Part shown: positions 1-7,302 of the stretch, piece after piece | Layout of the letters: every line of letters starts with the position of its first letter | Position numbering within the stretch: position 1 is the first letter of the stretch | Source of the DNA: JBIOWF01 sp044868295 | Lineage (GTDB): Bacteria > Actinomycetota > Actinomycetes > Streptosporangiales > Streptosporangiaceae | Length of the DNA: 21,634 nt | Assembly (NCBI GenBank): GCA_044868295.1 | Contig: JBIOWF010000144.1 | Location: 1-21,634, forward strand | Direction: 5' to 3' | Notes under the pieces: model-generated | Database searches by the model: none | Seen by the model: the letters and a program-made list of their open reading frames with translations, nothing else | What the model was told of the DNA's origin: nothing | Program-made: the position numbers and the translations under genes

Positions 1-747
1 ACCAAACAGGGTGGCATGCACCGCTACCTCCAGGGAAAGATCTCGGACCCGCACCGGATCGACATCTGGACCGAGTCCGACCGCGAAGCACTGCGCACCA
101 GACCCCCGGGGGCCGGGCAGATCGTCCTCTTCCCCGGTGACGAGGGCGGCGGCGAGTTCTCCACCGTGAGCGAGGAGATGTTGCAACGCTGCGTGCAGCT
201 CTTCGGGCGGCTGGAGGAGGAGTTCGACCTGTGCGTGGTCGACCTCAGCGCGGGACGCTCCTTCGCGGCGGAGATGGCCCTCGCGGCGACCGCACGGTTG
301 CCGGCGGTGCCGTTCAGATGGCTCGTTTACCACCGGTGGACGCGCCAGCACATCATCGCCGCCGACGGGCTGGTGACCGGGACCCACGGACTGCTCGACG
401 TGGGCGGCCAGCACGGGCACGACAAGGATCTGCTGGCCGACCGCATCCGGTTCGTCCGCACGGCGGTGCTGGAGCCCGACGCGGCCGAGCTGGAGGGGCT
501 GCGCGAGACGCAGAAGGCGTGGCTGAACGAGTGTGACCGGGAGCTGCGGGAGCTGGCGACGAGGCACCGGGTGGGCCGGACGTCGATGCTCGGCAAGATC
601 CCTCTTGATCCGGTGCTGCAATGGCGGGAGCAGCTCATCTCCGACGAGGACGTGCTCTCCAGCCAGATCGCGAACGCCGAGACGGTCGCGGCCTTCGACG
701 ACCTGGCGAAGAAGATCGTCGACGACAGCGCGTGGGAGGGCCTGTGA
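1..747 (+). CDS. SCO2523-like P-loop family protein, 5' end outside window
   Basis: The reading frame is open to base 1 with no stop, so the N-terminus, including the expected Walker A loop, lies upstream. The first internal Met is at base 16. Numbering from it, a hydrophobic strand ending in Asp (CVVDLSAGRS, about residues 73-82) looks like the Walker B strand of a ParA/SIMIBI-type ATPase. The rest is an acidic helical region with no membrane segments or signal peptide, so it is likely cytoplasmic. The overall pattern matches what I recall of the SCO2523-family variant P-loop proteins, which sit beside SCO2522 and SCO2521 homologues in actinomycetes. The two downstream genes fit those families, which supports the call. 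The stop overlaps the next start by four bases (GTGA), implying translational coupling. Function is unknown; nucleotide hydrolysis is inferred from the family and cannot be checked here without the missing start. Confidence 0.7.
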   Translation, partial: TKQGGMHRYLQGKISDPHRIDIWTESDREALRTRPPGAGQIVLFPGDEGGGEFSTVSEEMLQRCVQLFGRLEEEFDLCVVDLSAGRSFAAEMALAATARLPAVPFRWLVYHRWTRQHIIAADGLVTGTHGLLDVGGQHGHDKDLLADRIRFVRTAVLEPDAAELEGLRETQKAWLNECDRELRELATRHRVGRTSMLGKIPLDPVLQWREQLISDEDVLSSQIANAETVAAFDDLAKKIVDDSAWEGL

Positions 748-1706
748 CGCCGCCGCACGCCGCGTTCGGGGAGGTCGCGGCGGAGCGCAGGATCGCCTCC
801 GCTCCCCTCGCCCACGTGTCGATCGAGCTGGGGCACCTCTACATGGAGGATTTCCAGGCGGGTCCGGGCCGGCTGAGGGAGCAGTTCCGCCAGGTGGCTC
901 CGTGGGCGGAGACCGTTCGGCGGAGCTGGCAGTCTCGGATCCCCGGCGGGAGAGCGCGGGTCAGCACCTGCTTCCTCGTCGACGACTACTTCAGCAGGTT
1001 CAGCACACCCGCCGAGCTCGTGCCCATGGTGCTCGACGCCGCCGCCGACTGTGACCTGACCATCGACTACCTGGCGCGTGAATCCGCCTGCGCCGAGGCG
1101 GACGGCGTCCAGCTGGCCCGGCTGGTCGAGGACAGACTCGTCACCGACCCGCCTCCCGAAACCAACGGCTCCCGCCCACCGGTGACAGAGACCGGCTGGC
1201 TGTGCAACGGAGCGCGCTCGCCGCACGGCGGAGCCGTACAGGCGATGGGGTCGGCACAGAGTTGGGAGCCGCCGGCGCAGAATGCCAAACGGCGGCACTC
1301 GATCTTCGTCGACGTCGAGCTGTGGGACACCGACAGCAGGGGGCGCACCTGGTCGTGCCCGTTTCTCGCCGCCGTGTGGCAGCTCCTGCGCCTGGGCCTG
1401 CTCCGCAACGACGGAGACCTGCCGCTGCGCCCACAGCCCCGGACGGAGGTGTTCCCCTCCGACTGGGACTCGCTGCCGGCGGTCGTCCAGCTCAACCCGG
1501 CCGCCGCGCCGTTCAGCGCGTACACCACGCTGTCCGTTCTGTCCTCGCGTTTCCTGCCTGTCGAGCTGGCCGTACGAACGATTCTGAGCCAGGTCGCCGT
1601 CGACGCCGAAGTCCTGAAGCAGGTGCTCACCCGGAGCGGCGGCGAAGACATCCGGCTCGAAGAAGAGCTCGTCGATCGTATCTCCTACATCTTCATAGGA
1701 GCGTGA
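744..1706 (+). CDS. SCO2522 family protein (function unknown)
   Basis: 320 aa from a GTG at 744 that overlaps the previous stop (GTGA). A GGGAGGG ribosome site lies just upstream, so this start is preferred over the longer open frame. No signal peptide or clear membrane helix is visible. Recognisable segments include ELGHLYMEDF (residues 28-37), FLVDDYFSRF (about 77-86), and a C-terminus rich in acidic residues that ends ISYIFIGA. These match my memory of the actinobacterial SCO2522 family, which always travels with SCO2521- and SCO2523-like genes. No catalytic motif can be pointed to. In the expected order the P-loop protein, this protein and the SCO2521-like protein are co-transcribed, so a shared complex is likely but inferred. 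Confidence 0.75.
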   Translation: MTPPHAAFGEVAAERRIASAPLAHVSIELGHLYMEDFQAGPGRLREQFRQVAPWAETVRRSWQSRIPGGRARVSTCFLVDDYFSRFSTPAELVPMVLDAAADCDLTIDYLARESACAEADGVQLARLVEDRLVTDPPPETNGSRPPVTETGWLCNGARSPHGGAVQAMGSAQSWEPPAQNAKRRHSIFVDVELWDTDSRGRTWSCPFLAAVWQLLRLGLLRNDGDLPLRPQPRTEVFPSDWDSLPAVVQLNPAAAPFSAYTTLSVLSSRFLPVELAVRTILSQVAVDAEVLKQVLTRSGGEDIRLEEELVDRISYIFIGA

Positions 1707-1738
1707 CCGTCCAGCGGGGTCCGTGGGCAGGAGAGCAC

Positions 1739-2665
1739 ATGCTGGTTATGGGGGAGGTCCGAACTGGACTCCTGCAGAACTCCGGGGAGATCTCCGATTC
1801 CCGGTGCCAAAGCGTTTTGGGGTTACTGTCCGGGGAGCGGGTGCGCGTCTCCCGCCGTCCCATCGTCTACGCCGTGTCGCCCGATCAGTTGACCGGGGTC
1901 GACTGCCGGCTGGCGTCCGCCTCGCGGGCCAGGATCCGAGGGGTCGGCACGGTCTCGTCGCGATCCTCGATCACGGGTGGCCGGGTGCTGCAGGGGTCCT
2001 CCCACATCCGGGTCACCCGCAGTGAGTCAGACCATCGGCTGCCGTGGTCGCACTACCTCGCGCGCCCGGGTGCCGTGGAGGTTTTCGGCAAGGTCCGCAT
2101 CCCGGACCTCGCCATGGGTTTCATCGAAGGCGGCCCGGGAGACTGCCTCGACCTGGGTACCGTCAGCGAGCGGTTCATGGACGCCGTGCAGTCGTCTCCG
2201 CTGCTGGACCGCAGGGCCCCGTTCAAGAGCGCCCGGACGCGGCTGCGCTGGGTGGCCGAGACGGGTGACCCGGACATCCGGTTCACGCTGGGCAACGACC
2301 AGGTGCGGACGGTGCGCCTGGTCCACGCCGGCGAGTTCTCCCCCGGCATCGTGGACCTCTGCGAGGACCTCGCGCTGCACGACTGGCTGCTCACCACACT
2401 GCTCGTGATCGTCGAGAGGGCTCGAATCGGCAGCGCCGCGCGACCTGAGGTCACGGCGAAGCTGGCGCCGGCCGTGGATCACCTGCTGCACCTGTGGATG
2501 CCGGGTGCCCGCACCGAAGACGGCCTCGCTCCCTTCTGGGAGAGCCTTGAGCGCCGGCCAGGATTCACCCGCCAGTGGCGGTCGCTGGTCGACCGCGTCA
2601 GAGACCAGATCGCGGTGAACACGTTGGCTCTGCTGAGAGAGACGAACGGATGGCGGACGCGGTGA
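1739..2665 (+). CDS. SCO2521 family protein (function unknown)
   Basis: 308 aa from the ATG at 1739, preceded by AGGAGAG at 1729-1735. An in-frame GTG at 1703 overlaps the SCO2522-like stop (GTGA) and would add 12 residues; the ATG has the better ribosome site and gives the N-terminus MLVMGEVRTGLLQ, which matches what I recall of the family start. The first half is rich in beta-strand-like Val/Gly/Ser repeats (for example SSRSSITGGRVLQGSSH), possibly a beta-solenoid or barrel-like domain; the second half is helical and rich in Trp and Leu. No enzyme motif is seen. The 3' end overlaps the next gene by 16 bases, so the four genes form one tightly coupled operon. Confidence 0.75.
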   Translation: MLVMGEVRTGLLQNSGEISDSRCQSVLGLLSGERVRVSRRPIVYAVSPDQLTGVDCRLASASRARIRGVGTVSSRSSITGGRVLQGSSHIRVTRSESDHRLPWSHYLARPGAVEVFGKVRIPDLAMGFIEGGPGDCLDLGTVSERFMDAVQSSPLLDRRAPFKSARTRLRWVAETGDPDIRFTLGNDQVRTVRLVHAGEFSPGIVDLCEDLALHDWLLTTLLVIVERARIGSAARPEVTAKLAPAVDHLLHLWMPGARTEDGLAPFWESLERRPGFTRQWRSLVDRVRDQIAVNTLALLRETNGWRTR

Positions 2666-3603
2666 AACTCGGGGCCGAAAGCATCCCTCGCACTCTTCGC
2701 AAGATTCTCATAACGGCGGCCGTCGGCATTCCCACCTACTTCCTGACCGACGACAACGGACCCCTGATCGACCCGGCCAAGCCGGAGCCCAGCGCCTGGG
2801 GACTCATCCTGACCGTCTTCATCAGCGCGGTGATCTTCGTGGTGCAGTACCTGCTGGAGGTCGACAACCAGCTGGAGCTGACCCGCCATGAGATCGCGTC
2901 GGGACTGTCCCAGATCAACGAGGCGACGGAGCTGTTCGGGCTGGTGGAGGCATCGGCGGTGCAGACCGACGTGATCACTCAACTGGTGCGCAACGCGACC
3001 AGGGTCGACAAGCACATGCCGAAGCTCGTCCAGGACTTCGCCCAGTCGGAGATCGCGCGGATCTCCACCCTGCTGCGCGAGCTCGGCGAGGGCAACGTCA
3101 TCTACGAGGGCGAGGATCGCGACTGGCTGCTGGGCTTGACAAAGAACGCGGAGCGCAGCCTGGACGCCCTCAGCCTCAACGTCGTCGACCAGGGGCCTTC
3201 AGAGTTCGACGGCGGGTTCTGGACGACCGACGCCGGGCAGCGCTACCTGGAGGCCCAACGGGACCGGATCAAGCAGGGGCTCCGGGTCCGGCGCATCTTC
3301 TTCGTGGATCGTTCCGAACGGCTGGAGTCGGAGATGTTCCGGCGCATCTGCAAGATGCACATCGAGATCGGGGTCAACGTGCGCGTTCTGACGCCGTCGA
3401 GTCTCGCCAGCCCTCTGGGACTCTTCGACTTCATCGTGTTCGACGACGTCATCAGCTATGAGGTCACCCCGTCCACGCCCCAAGTGGGCGGGATCGTCAC
3501 GCACACGTTCGTGCACACCCTTCTCGTGCTCGAACCCCCACGCGTGAAGCAGCGGATCGAACGCTTCAGGGGGTTGTGGGAGCTGGCGTCGCAAGTGGAG
3601 TAG
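2650..3603 (+). CDS. Two-pass membrane protein with coiled-coil linker and PLD-like C-terminal domain
   Basis: 317 aa from the ATG at 2650, inside the end of the SCO2521-like gene; GAGAGA just upstream is a weak ribosome site. Residues 18-33 and 50-69 are hydrophobic and probably form two membrane helices joined by a short acidic/proline loop (DDNGPLIDPAKPEP). Residues 72-145 are charged and helical, a likely coiled-coil linker. The C-terminal part (about 150-317) contains the FW-x-T-x2-G-x2-YL-x3-R-D-R-I-x-Q-G-L-x-V-R-R-I-F-F-V-D pattern found in a small domain attached to many bacterial signalling and effector proteins and often compared with the phospholipase D fold. I see no HKD motif, so catalysis is doubtful. 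The family is not recognised with certainty. Operon position suggests it is the membrane-bound partner or output of the SCO2521-SCO2523-like proteins. The last 38 bases overlap the convergent FAD gene. Confidence 0.75.
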   Translation: MADAVKLGAESIPRTLRKILITAAVGIPTYFLTDDNGPLIDPAKPEPSAWGLILTVFISAVIFVVQYLLEVDNQLELTRHEIASGLSQINEATELFGLVEASAVQTDVITQLVRNATRVDKHMPKLVQDFAQSEIARISTLLRELGEGNVIYEGEDRDWLLGLTKNAERSLDALSLNVVDQGPSEFDGGFWTTDAGQRYLEAQRDRIKQGLRVRRIFFVDRSERLESEMFRRICKMHIEIGVNVRVLTPSSLASPLGLFDFIVFDDVISYEVTPSTPQVGGIVTHTFVHTLLVLEPPRVKQRIERFRGLWELASQVE

Positions 3604-4762
3604 CGGCCTCGAAAGTCCGGCCGGGGCGGCAGATGTGCAGCCTGTCCAGGGTTTCCGCATCGTCCTGGCCGGTCAGCACCGCCGACACCAACTCGGCGGT
3701 AACGGGCGCGAGGGTGACGCCGAGGCCCGAGTGTCCGGTCGCGGAGAGCAGGCGCTCATGGTCGTCGACGTACCCGATGATCGGTATGTGGTCGAGGCTG
3801 GCCGGCCGCAGCCCGGCCCAGTGACGCTCGACCGGCCACTTCGCCGCCTCCGGCATGAGAACGGTCATCCAGTTCCTGATTTCGGCGAAGCCCTTGGCGG
3901 TCGGCGTCGGATCGTCCACGCGCTCCTCATACGTCACGCCGACGGCCATCCGGCCGTCGTGCCGAGGCACGAGGTACGGATAGCCGCGCTGGCCGTCGGC
4001 GCCGATCTCGGCGAACACGTGATGCCTGAGCGGGTATGTCGTGGCGTCCGGACGGCGTACGTCGAACGCCTCTCCCTTGATCGGGAACATGATGTCGGCG
4101 AGCTGTGGAAGGAGATGGCCGCTGAGGTGACCGGCGGCCACGACCACGGTCTCGGCCTCGATCCGGGTGCCGTCGTACAACTCCACGGCCGCGCCGGCCG
4201 AAGTCGATTCCACCCGGAGCACGCGGGTGTCCACCTTCACGTTGATCCGCGCGACCGCCAGCGTGGCCCGCAGCGCGACCATCAGCTCCCGGGGGTCGAG
4301 CGCGAGCTCCTCGGGCAGCAGGAACCCGCCGACCACGGCATCGCTGAGCAGCGGCTCCAGCGACCTCGCGTCGGCCGCGGTGAGCTGCTCCACGGCGAAA
4401 GGCGAGTTCTTCCACTTCGGCAGGACATCCGTCTCCAGGCGGGCCATCTCGACGTCGTCCAGGGCCACCTGGATGTCGCCACCCTCCAGGACGGGCACGC
4501 TGACACCCGAGACGTCGGCCATCTCGTCCAGCCAGCCGGGATAGACGTCCCTGCTTCGCTTGATCACCCGGCTCAGCACGCCCAGACAGGAGCTCTCCGT
4601 CTGCGTGAGGATGCCGCCCATCGCCGCGTCTGAGGCGCCGAGACCGAGATCCCGCGCCGCGTCGAGCACTGTGACCGTCCGGCCTTCCGAGCCCAGCCTG
4701 TGAGCGATCGCGCATCCGATCACTCCACCACCGATGATCGCGACGTCGCACGTCTCACGCAC
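3566..4762 (-). CDS. FAD-dependent oxidoreductase, glycine oxidase/DAO family (ThiO-like)
   Basis: 398 aa from a GTG at 4762-4760 with GGGGAG five bases upstream. The N-terminus has the dinucleotide-binding loop GGGVIG (residues 11-16) and an acidic residue ending beta-2 (VTVLD, Asp34), which binds the FAD ribose. The C-terminus carries the second FAD signature of the D-amino-acid oxidase (DAO) superfamily, GHSGLGVTLAPVTAEL, very like the GHxxxGxxLAP motif of ThiO and related glycine oxidases. The substrate is probably a small amino acid, oxidised with O2 to an imine and H2O2; ThiO proper supplies dehydroglycine for thiazole synthesis. No thiamine gene (thiS, thiG, thiE) is present nearby, so the thiamine role is not supported and sarcosine- or other amine-oxidising enzymes remain possible. 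The Thr/Pro-rich tail (ATPLATPAPTTP) runs over the end of the convergent gene. Confidence 0.85.
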   Translation of the reverse strand: MRETCDVAIIGGGVIGCAIAHRLGSEGRTVTVLDAARDLGLGASDAAMGGILTQTESSCLGVLSRVIKRSRDVYPGWLDEMADVSGVSVPVLEGGDIQVALDDVEMARLETDVLPKWKNSPFAVEQLTAADARSLEPLLSDAVVGGFLLPEELALDPRELMVALRATLAVARINVKVDTRVLRVESTSAGAAVELYDGTRIEAETVVVAAGHLSGHLLPQLADIMFPIKGEAFDVRRPDATTYPLRHHVFAEIGADGQRGYPYLVPRHDGRMAVGVTYEERVDDPTPTAKGFAEIRNWMTVLMPEAAKWPVERHWAGLRPASLDHIPIIGYVDDHERLLSATGHSGLGVTLAPVTAELVSAVLTGQDDAETLDRLHICRPGRTFEAATPLATPAPTTP

Positions 4763-4991
4763 GCGGGCTCCCCTATGCTTCGCCGTCCCCGAGTTTCCAC
4801 ATTAAGCGAGATCCCGCCATTCAAGAAGGTCACACACGCGTGCCCAGCCGCACGGCGGCGCGCCTGGTATATGAGTGGCGTCAGCATGGGCACAGTACCG
4901 CGAAGCAAACGAGCAGGCGGGAGAAACGTGAGATTGGGCGAGTCCTGCGGAAGTCCCGGCCCGGTAACCATGATCACGCTGGGTGGCGCGA

Positions 4992-5040
4992 GGAAACGCC
5001 GGGTCCCGTACGCTGCGGAAGGCGGGACCCGGCGGTTTCC
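4992..5040. repeat. Long inverted repeat (17-bp stem, 14-nt loop)
   Basis: The left arm 4992-5008 (GGAAACGCCGGGTCCCG) pairs with the right arm 5023-5040 along its entire length, with a single bulged G in the right arm. The loop is 14 nt. RNA from either strand would fold into a very stable hairpin. No T-run follows on either strand, so it is not a classical intrinsic terminator, although actinobacterial terminators often lack the U-tract. A structured RNA or regulatory hairpin is also possible. Confidence 0.7.
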
Positions 5041-5101
5041 TACGCGACTATTGGAACATGCCCTTTATCTGATTAAGGGGGAAATGTCCTTACTTGGCAT
5101 C

Positions 5102-5120
5102 GCTAGGAGATCTCCTTAGC
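5102..5120. repeat. Near-perfect palindrome
   Basis: GCTAGGAGA and TCTCCTTAGC are inverted copies with one extra T, centred on AGGAGATCTCCT. It contains a Shine-Dalgarno-like AGGAGA but no start codon follows at the right distance. It could be an operator for a dimeric regulator. Confidence 0.45.
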
Positions 5121-5271
5121 CGGATTCATACGCCGAGACTCCCACTTGACCCGCCAGAACACCCCGGCGAGGCCCGCTCAGGTGCGCCCGAGACGTCGGG
5201 TCGAGGCTCGCCGCCGATCTCGTGATCCGTGCCGGCGCCAACCGCCTCACGGCGTCATGACATAGCCGAAG

Positions 5272-5300
5272 TTGGGGTGATCCCGTCGGCGCGCTAGGGT
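5272..5300 (+). promoter_or_regulatory. Candidate promoter of the pseudohydrolase gene
   Basis: TTGGGG (5272-5277) and TAGGGT (5295-5300) are separated by 17 bases. TAGGGT is a common actinobacterial -10 hexamer for the main sigma factor. The predicted start site would give a leader of about 34 bases before the TTG start at 5341. Confidence 0.45.
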
Positions 5301-5340
5301 TTCTCGCGTTATAGCGGGGCTCGCGAGACGGAGCTGACGG

Positions 5341-7179
5341 TTGCGGTGTTGGCGTGGAGCGGCCGTCATGGCTCTCGTTACGGCGCTCATCGGGATTCCG
5401 GGGACGGCGCACGCCGCAGGACGTGCCCGGGTGGAGCCCCGGCCCTGTCCGGTCGCCGTTCCACAGAACACCGGCTGCGGATTCCTCATCGTCCCTGAGC
5501 TGCGCGGCATGCCGGGAACCAACACGATCAAAGTCGGCTACGCGGTGCATCGGTCAGCCGGCCCGAACCGGCGACCCGATCCTGTGGTCTTCTCCAGCGG
5601 CGGGCCGGGGTCGGCGTCGTTACAACTCACGACGTTCCTCTCGGAGATGGTGCCCGACCGGGACGTCGTCGTCATCGAGCAGCGCGGCGGGCGGCACTCC
5701 GAACCGGTGCTGAGCTGCCCGGAGATCGTCCGTGGCCTCGTCGAGACGCTGACGACGCCCGGCCAGACGTCCGACGAGACCGCCACGATCACCAAGGAGG
5801 CGCTGGCCTGCCGGAACCACCTCCAGGCCGACCTTCGTGGCTACGACACCGACGAGATCGCCGCCGACGTGGTCGACCTGCGCAGGGCGCTCGGCTACCC
5901 GCGGTGGAACCTGTTCGGGGTGGGCTACTCGACCCGCTCGATGCTCCAGGCCGCGTCCCAGGATCCGGGTGGCACCCGGAGCGTGGTCCTCGACTCCTTC
6001 CTTCCCGCGGAGACCAACCGGTACGACACGGCCGCTCCCGGGCTCCGGAGTGCGATCGACAAGCTCGGGATGAGCTCCCGCTTCGACCAGATGGTGGCCC
6101 GCCTGAACGCCCGGCCCGTGGCGTACGCCACCAGGGATCCGCTCACCCGCAAGCGGATCACGGTGAAGCTCACCGGTGACGACGCCGCCGCCGTCATCGG
6201 GGAGGCGCTGCGGGGGACCGAGACCATCCCGATCGTCCCGGCCGTCATCGAAGGCCTGGCCGACGGCCGGGCCGACCTCCTCCAGCCGCTCGTCGACGCC
6301 GCCGGGGACAACCTCGCCTCCAAGGAGTGGGGCCTGTACTACGCCGTGCAGTGCCAGGACGAGGTGCCGTTCAACACGTTCACCGACCAGGGGCACCCAC
6401 GCCTCCCCACAGGAGTGACCGACACGGCCGTGTGCGCCTCCTGGGGCCTGCCCACCGGTTCGAGCGAGGGCGCGATCACCAGCGCACCCGTTCTGGTCGT
6501 GGGTGGGCAGTACGACCCGGCGACCCCGCCGGAGGCGGCCCGGGAGGCCGCTCAGATCCTGCCCGGCGCCCGGTTCGCGGAGTTCGCCGGAATCGGCCAA
6601 GAGGTCTTCCTGGCCAGCGAGTGCGGGCGCCGCACCATCGCCGCGTTCCTCGACGATCCCCGGGCGGCGGCGCCGTGCGACCCGGCCAAGGCGGCCGCGC
6701 CGATCGTGCGCCCCGGTGATCTGCACCTCACCTCCGCCGGTTACCGGGCGACCGGCTCTCCCCTGCTCCTCATACCGCCGATGCTCTTCGTGATCGCGGC
6801 GGCCGTACAGCTCCTGACCGGGCTGGTGGCCGTGGCGCGCCGGCGTGGCGGTGGCCTGCACGCGCTGGCCGGGCTGGCGGGCCTCGTGTTCACCGCGCTG
6901 GCCGCTCTCAGCCTGTACGGCATGGCCGACCAGAGCACGCCCGCCGCCGGGGCGCCCCTCGCACTGGCCGGCGCTCCCCCTGCGCTCGCCGCCGGGCCGC
7001 CTCCGGCGCTTGTCGTCGGCGTGCCCTCCGTGCTCGCCTGGTACGGCATCCTCGCCGTGATCTCCACGGGGCTGGCGACCACGGCCGCGTTCCGGCTGCG
7101 GGCGACCGCGATCCAGATCGTTCCGGCCCTGGTCGGCCTCGTCTTCCTCACCTGGTTGTACGGCTGGCTGCTCGCCTGA
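5341..7179 (+). CDS. Alpha/beta-hydrolase-like (tripeptidyl aminopeptidase type) membrane protein with degenerate active site
   Basis: 612 aa from a TTG at 5341; an in-frame TGA lies at 5335 and GGAG sits 7 bases upstream. The TTG start gives a full signal peptide (RCWR, hydrophobic core, cleavage near AHA, residues 24-26), whereas the Met at residue 10 would remove the charged part. Residues 35-450 follow the TAP/S33 family: FSSGGPGS (84-91), EQRGGRHSEP, LFGVGYSTRS (191-200), VVGGQYDPATPP (386-397), GIGQEVF (417-423), and the Cys-rich FLDDP end. In the family the nucleophile elbow reads GVSYGT, but here it is GVGYST, so Gly195 occupies the Ser position. The usual GxGH has Gln420 in place of His. 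Asp392 remains. It is therefore probably not a working peptidase. Residues 475-611 form about four membrane helices broken by an Ala/Pro-rich stretch. Codon 94 is TTA, rare in such genomes. Confidence 0.85.
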   Translation: MRCWRGAAVMALVTALIGIPGTAHAAGRARVEPRPCPVAVPQNTGCGFLIVPELRGMPGTNTIKVGYAVHRSAGPNRRPDPVVFSSGGPGSASLQLTTFLSEMVPDRDVVVIEQRGGRHSEPVLSCPEIVRGLVETLTTPGQTSDETATITKEALACRNHLQADLRGYDTDEIAADVVDLRRALGYPRWNLFGVGYSTRSMLQAASQDPGGTRSVVLDSFLPAETNRYDTAAPGLRSAIDKLGMSSRFDQMVARLNARPVAYATRDPLTRKRITVKLTGDDAAAVIGEALRGTETIPIVPAVIEGLADGRADLLQPLVDAAGDNLASKEWGLYYAVQCQDEVPFNTFTDQGHPRLPTGVTDTAVCASWGLPTGSSEGAITSAPVLVVGGQYDPATPPEAAREAAQILPGARFAEFAGIGQEVFLASECGRRTIAAFLDDPRAAAPCDPAKAAAPIVRPGDLHLTSAGYRATGSPLLLIPPMLFVIAAAVQLLTGLVAVARRRGGGLHALAGLAGLVFTALAALSLYGMADQSTPAAGAPLALAGAPPALAAGPPPALVVGVPSVLAWYGILAVISTGLATTAAFRLRATAIQIVPALVGLVFLTWLYGWLLA

Positions 7180-7198
7180 GGGCACATCGCACGTTCGA

Positions 7199-7213
7199 CG
7201 GCGAGCTACGCCG
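7199..7213 (+). terminator. Short hairpin after the pseudohydrolase gene
   Basis: CGGCG and CGCCG flank a 5-nt loop 20 bases after the stop codon at 7179. There is no clear T-run, so terminator function is only a suggestion. Confidence 0.25.
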
Positions 7214-7302
7214 AGTGGGTTTCCGCTGGGGGTGACCGACGGGCTCATCGTTGGTGGGACCATGACAGAGTCAACGGGTACCCAACCGGAAGGCCAACGC
7301 AG

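Larger units (their letters stand above)
4763..5340. other. Gene-poor intergenic region with inverted repeats
   Basis: 578 bp between a minus-strand gene start and a plus-strand gene start. Short open frames here lack convincing codon bias or ribosome sites and overlap the divergent gene ends, so no protein gene is called. The stretch at about 5041-5120 is more AT-rich than its surroundings. It holds the features listed separately: a 17-bp inverted repeat, a near-perfect palindrome and a candidate promoter. It may contain a promoter for each divergent gene and possibly a small RNA. Confidence 0.6.

Noticed and set aside
3138..3170. TTGACA -35-like hexamer
   Set aside because: It lies within coding sequence and has no -10 hexamer at the right distance.
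3566..4762. True thiamine-pathway ThiO
   Set aside because: The FAD motifs fit the wider DAO family, but no thiamine genes are nearby, so the specific pathway was not claimed.
4700..5119. 139-codon plus-strand frame across the intergenic gap
   Set aside because: It overlaps the start of the FAD gene, passes through the 17-bp hairpin and lacks a ribosome site and family resemblance. Only its last 12 codons have a possible ribosome site, listed as a weak finding.
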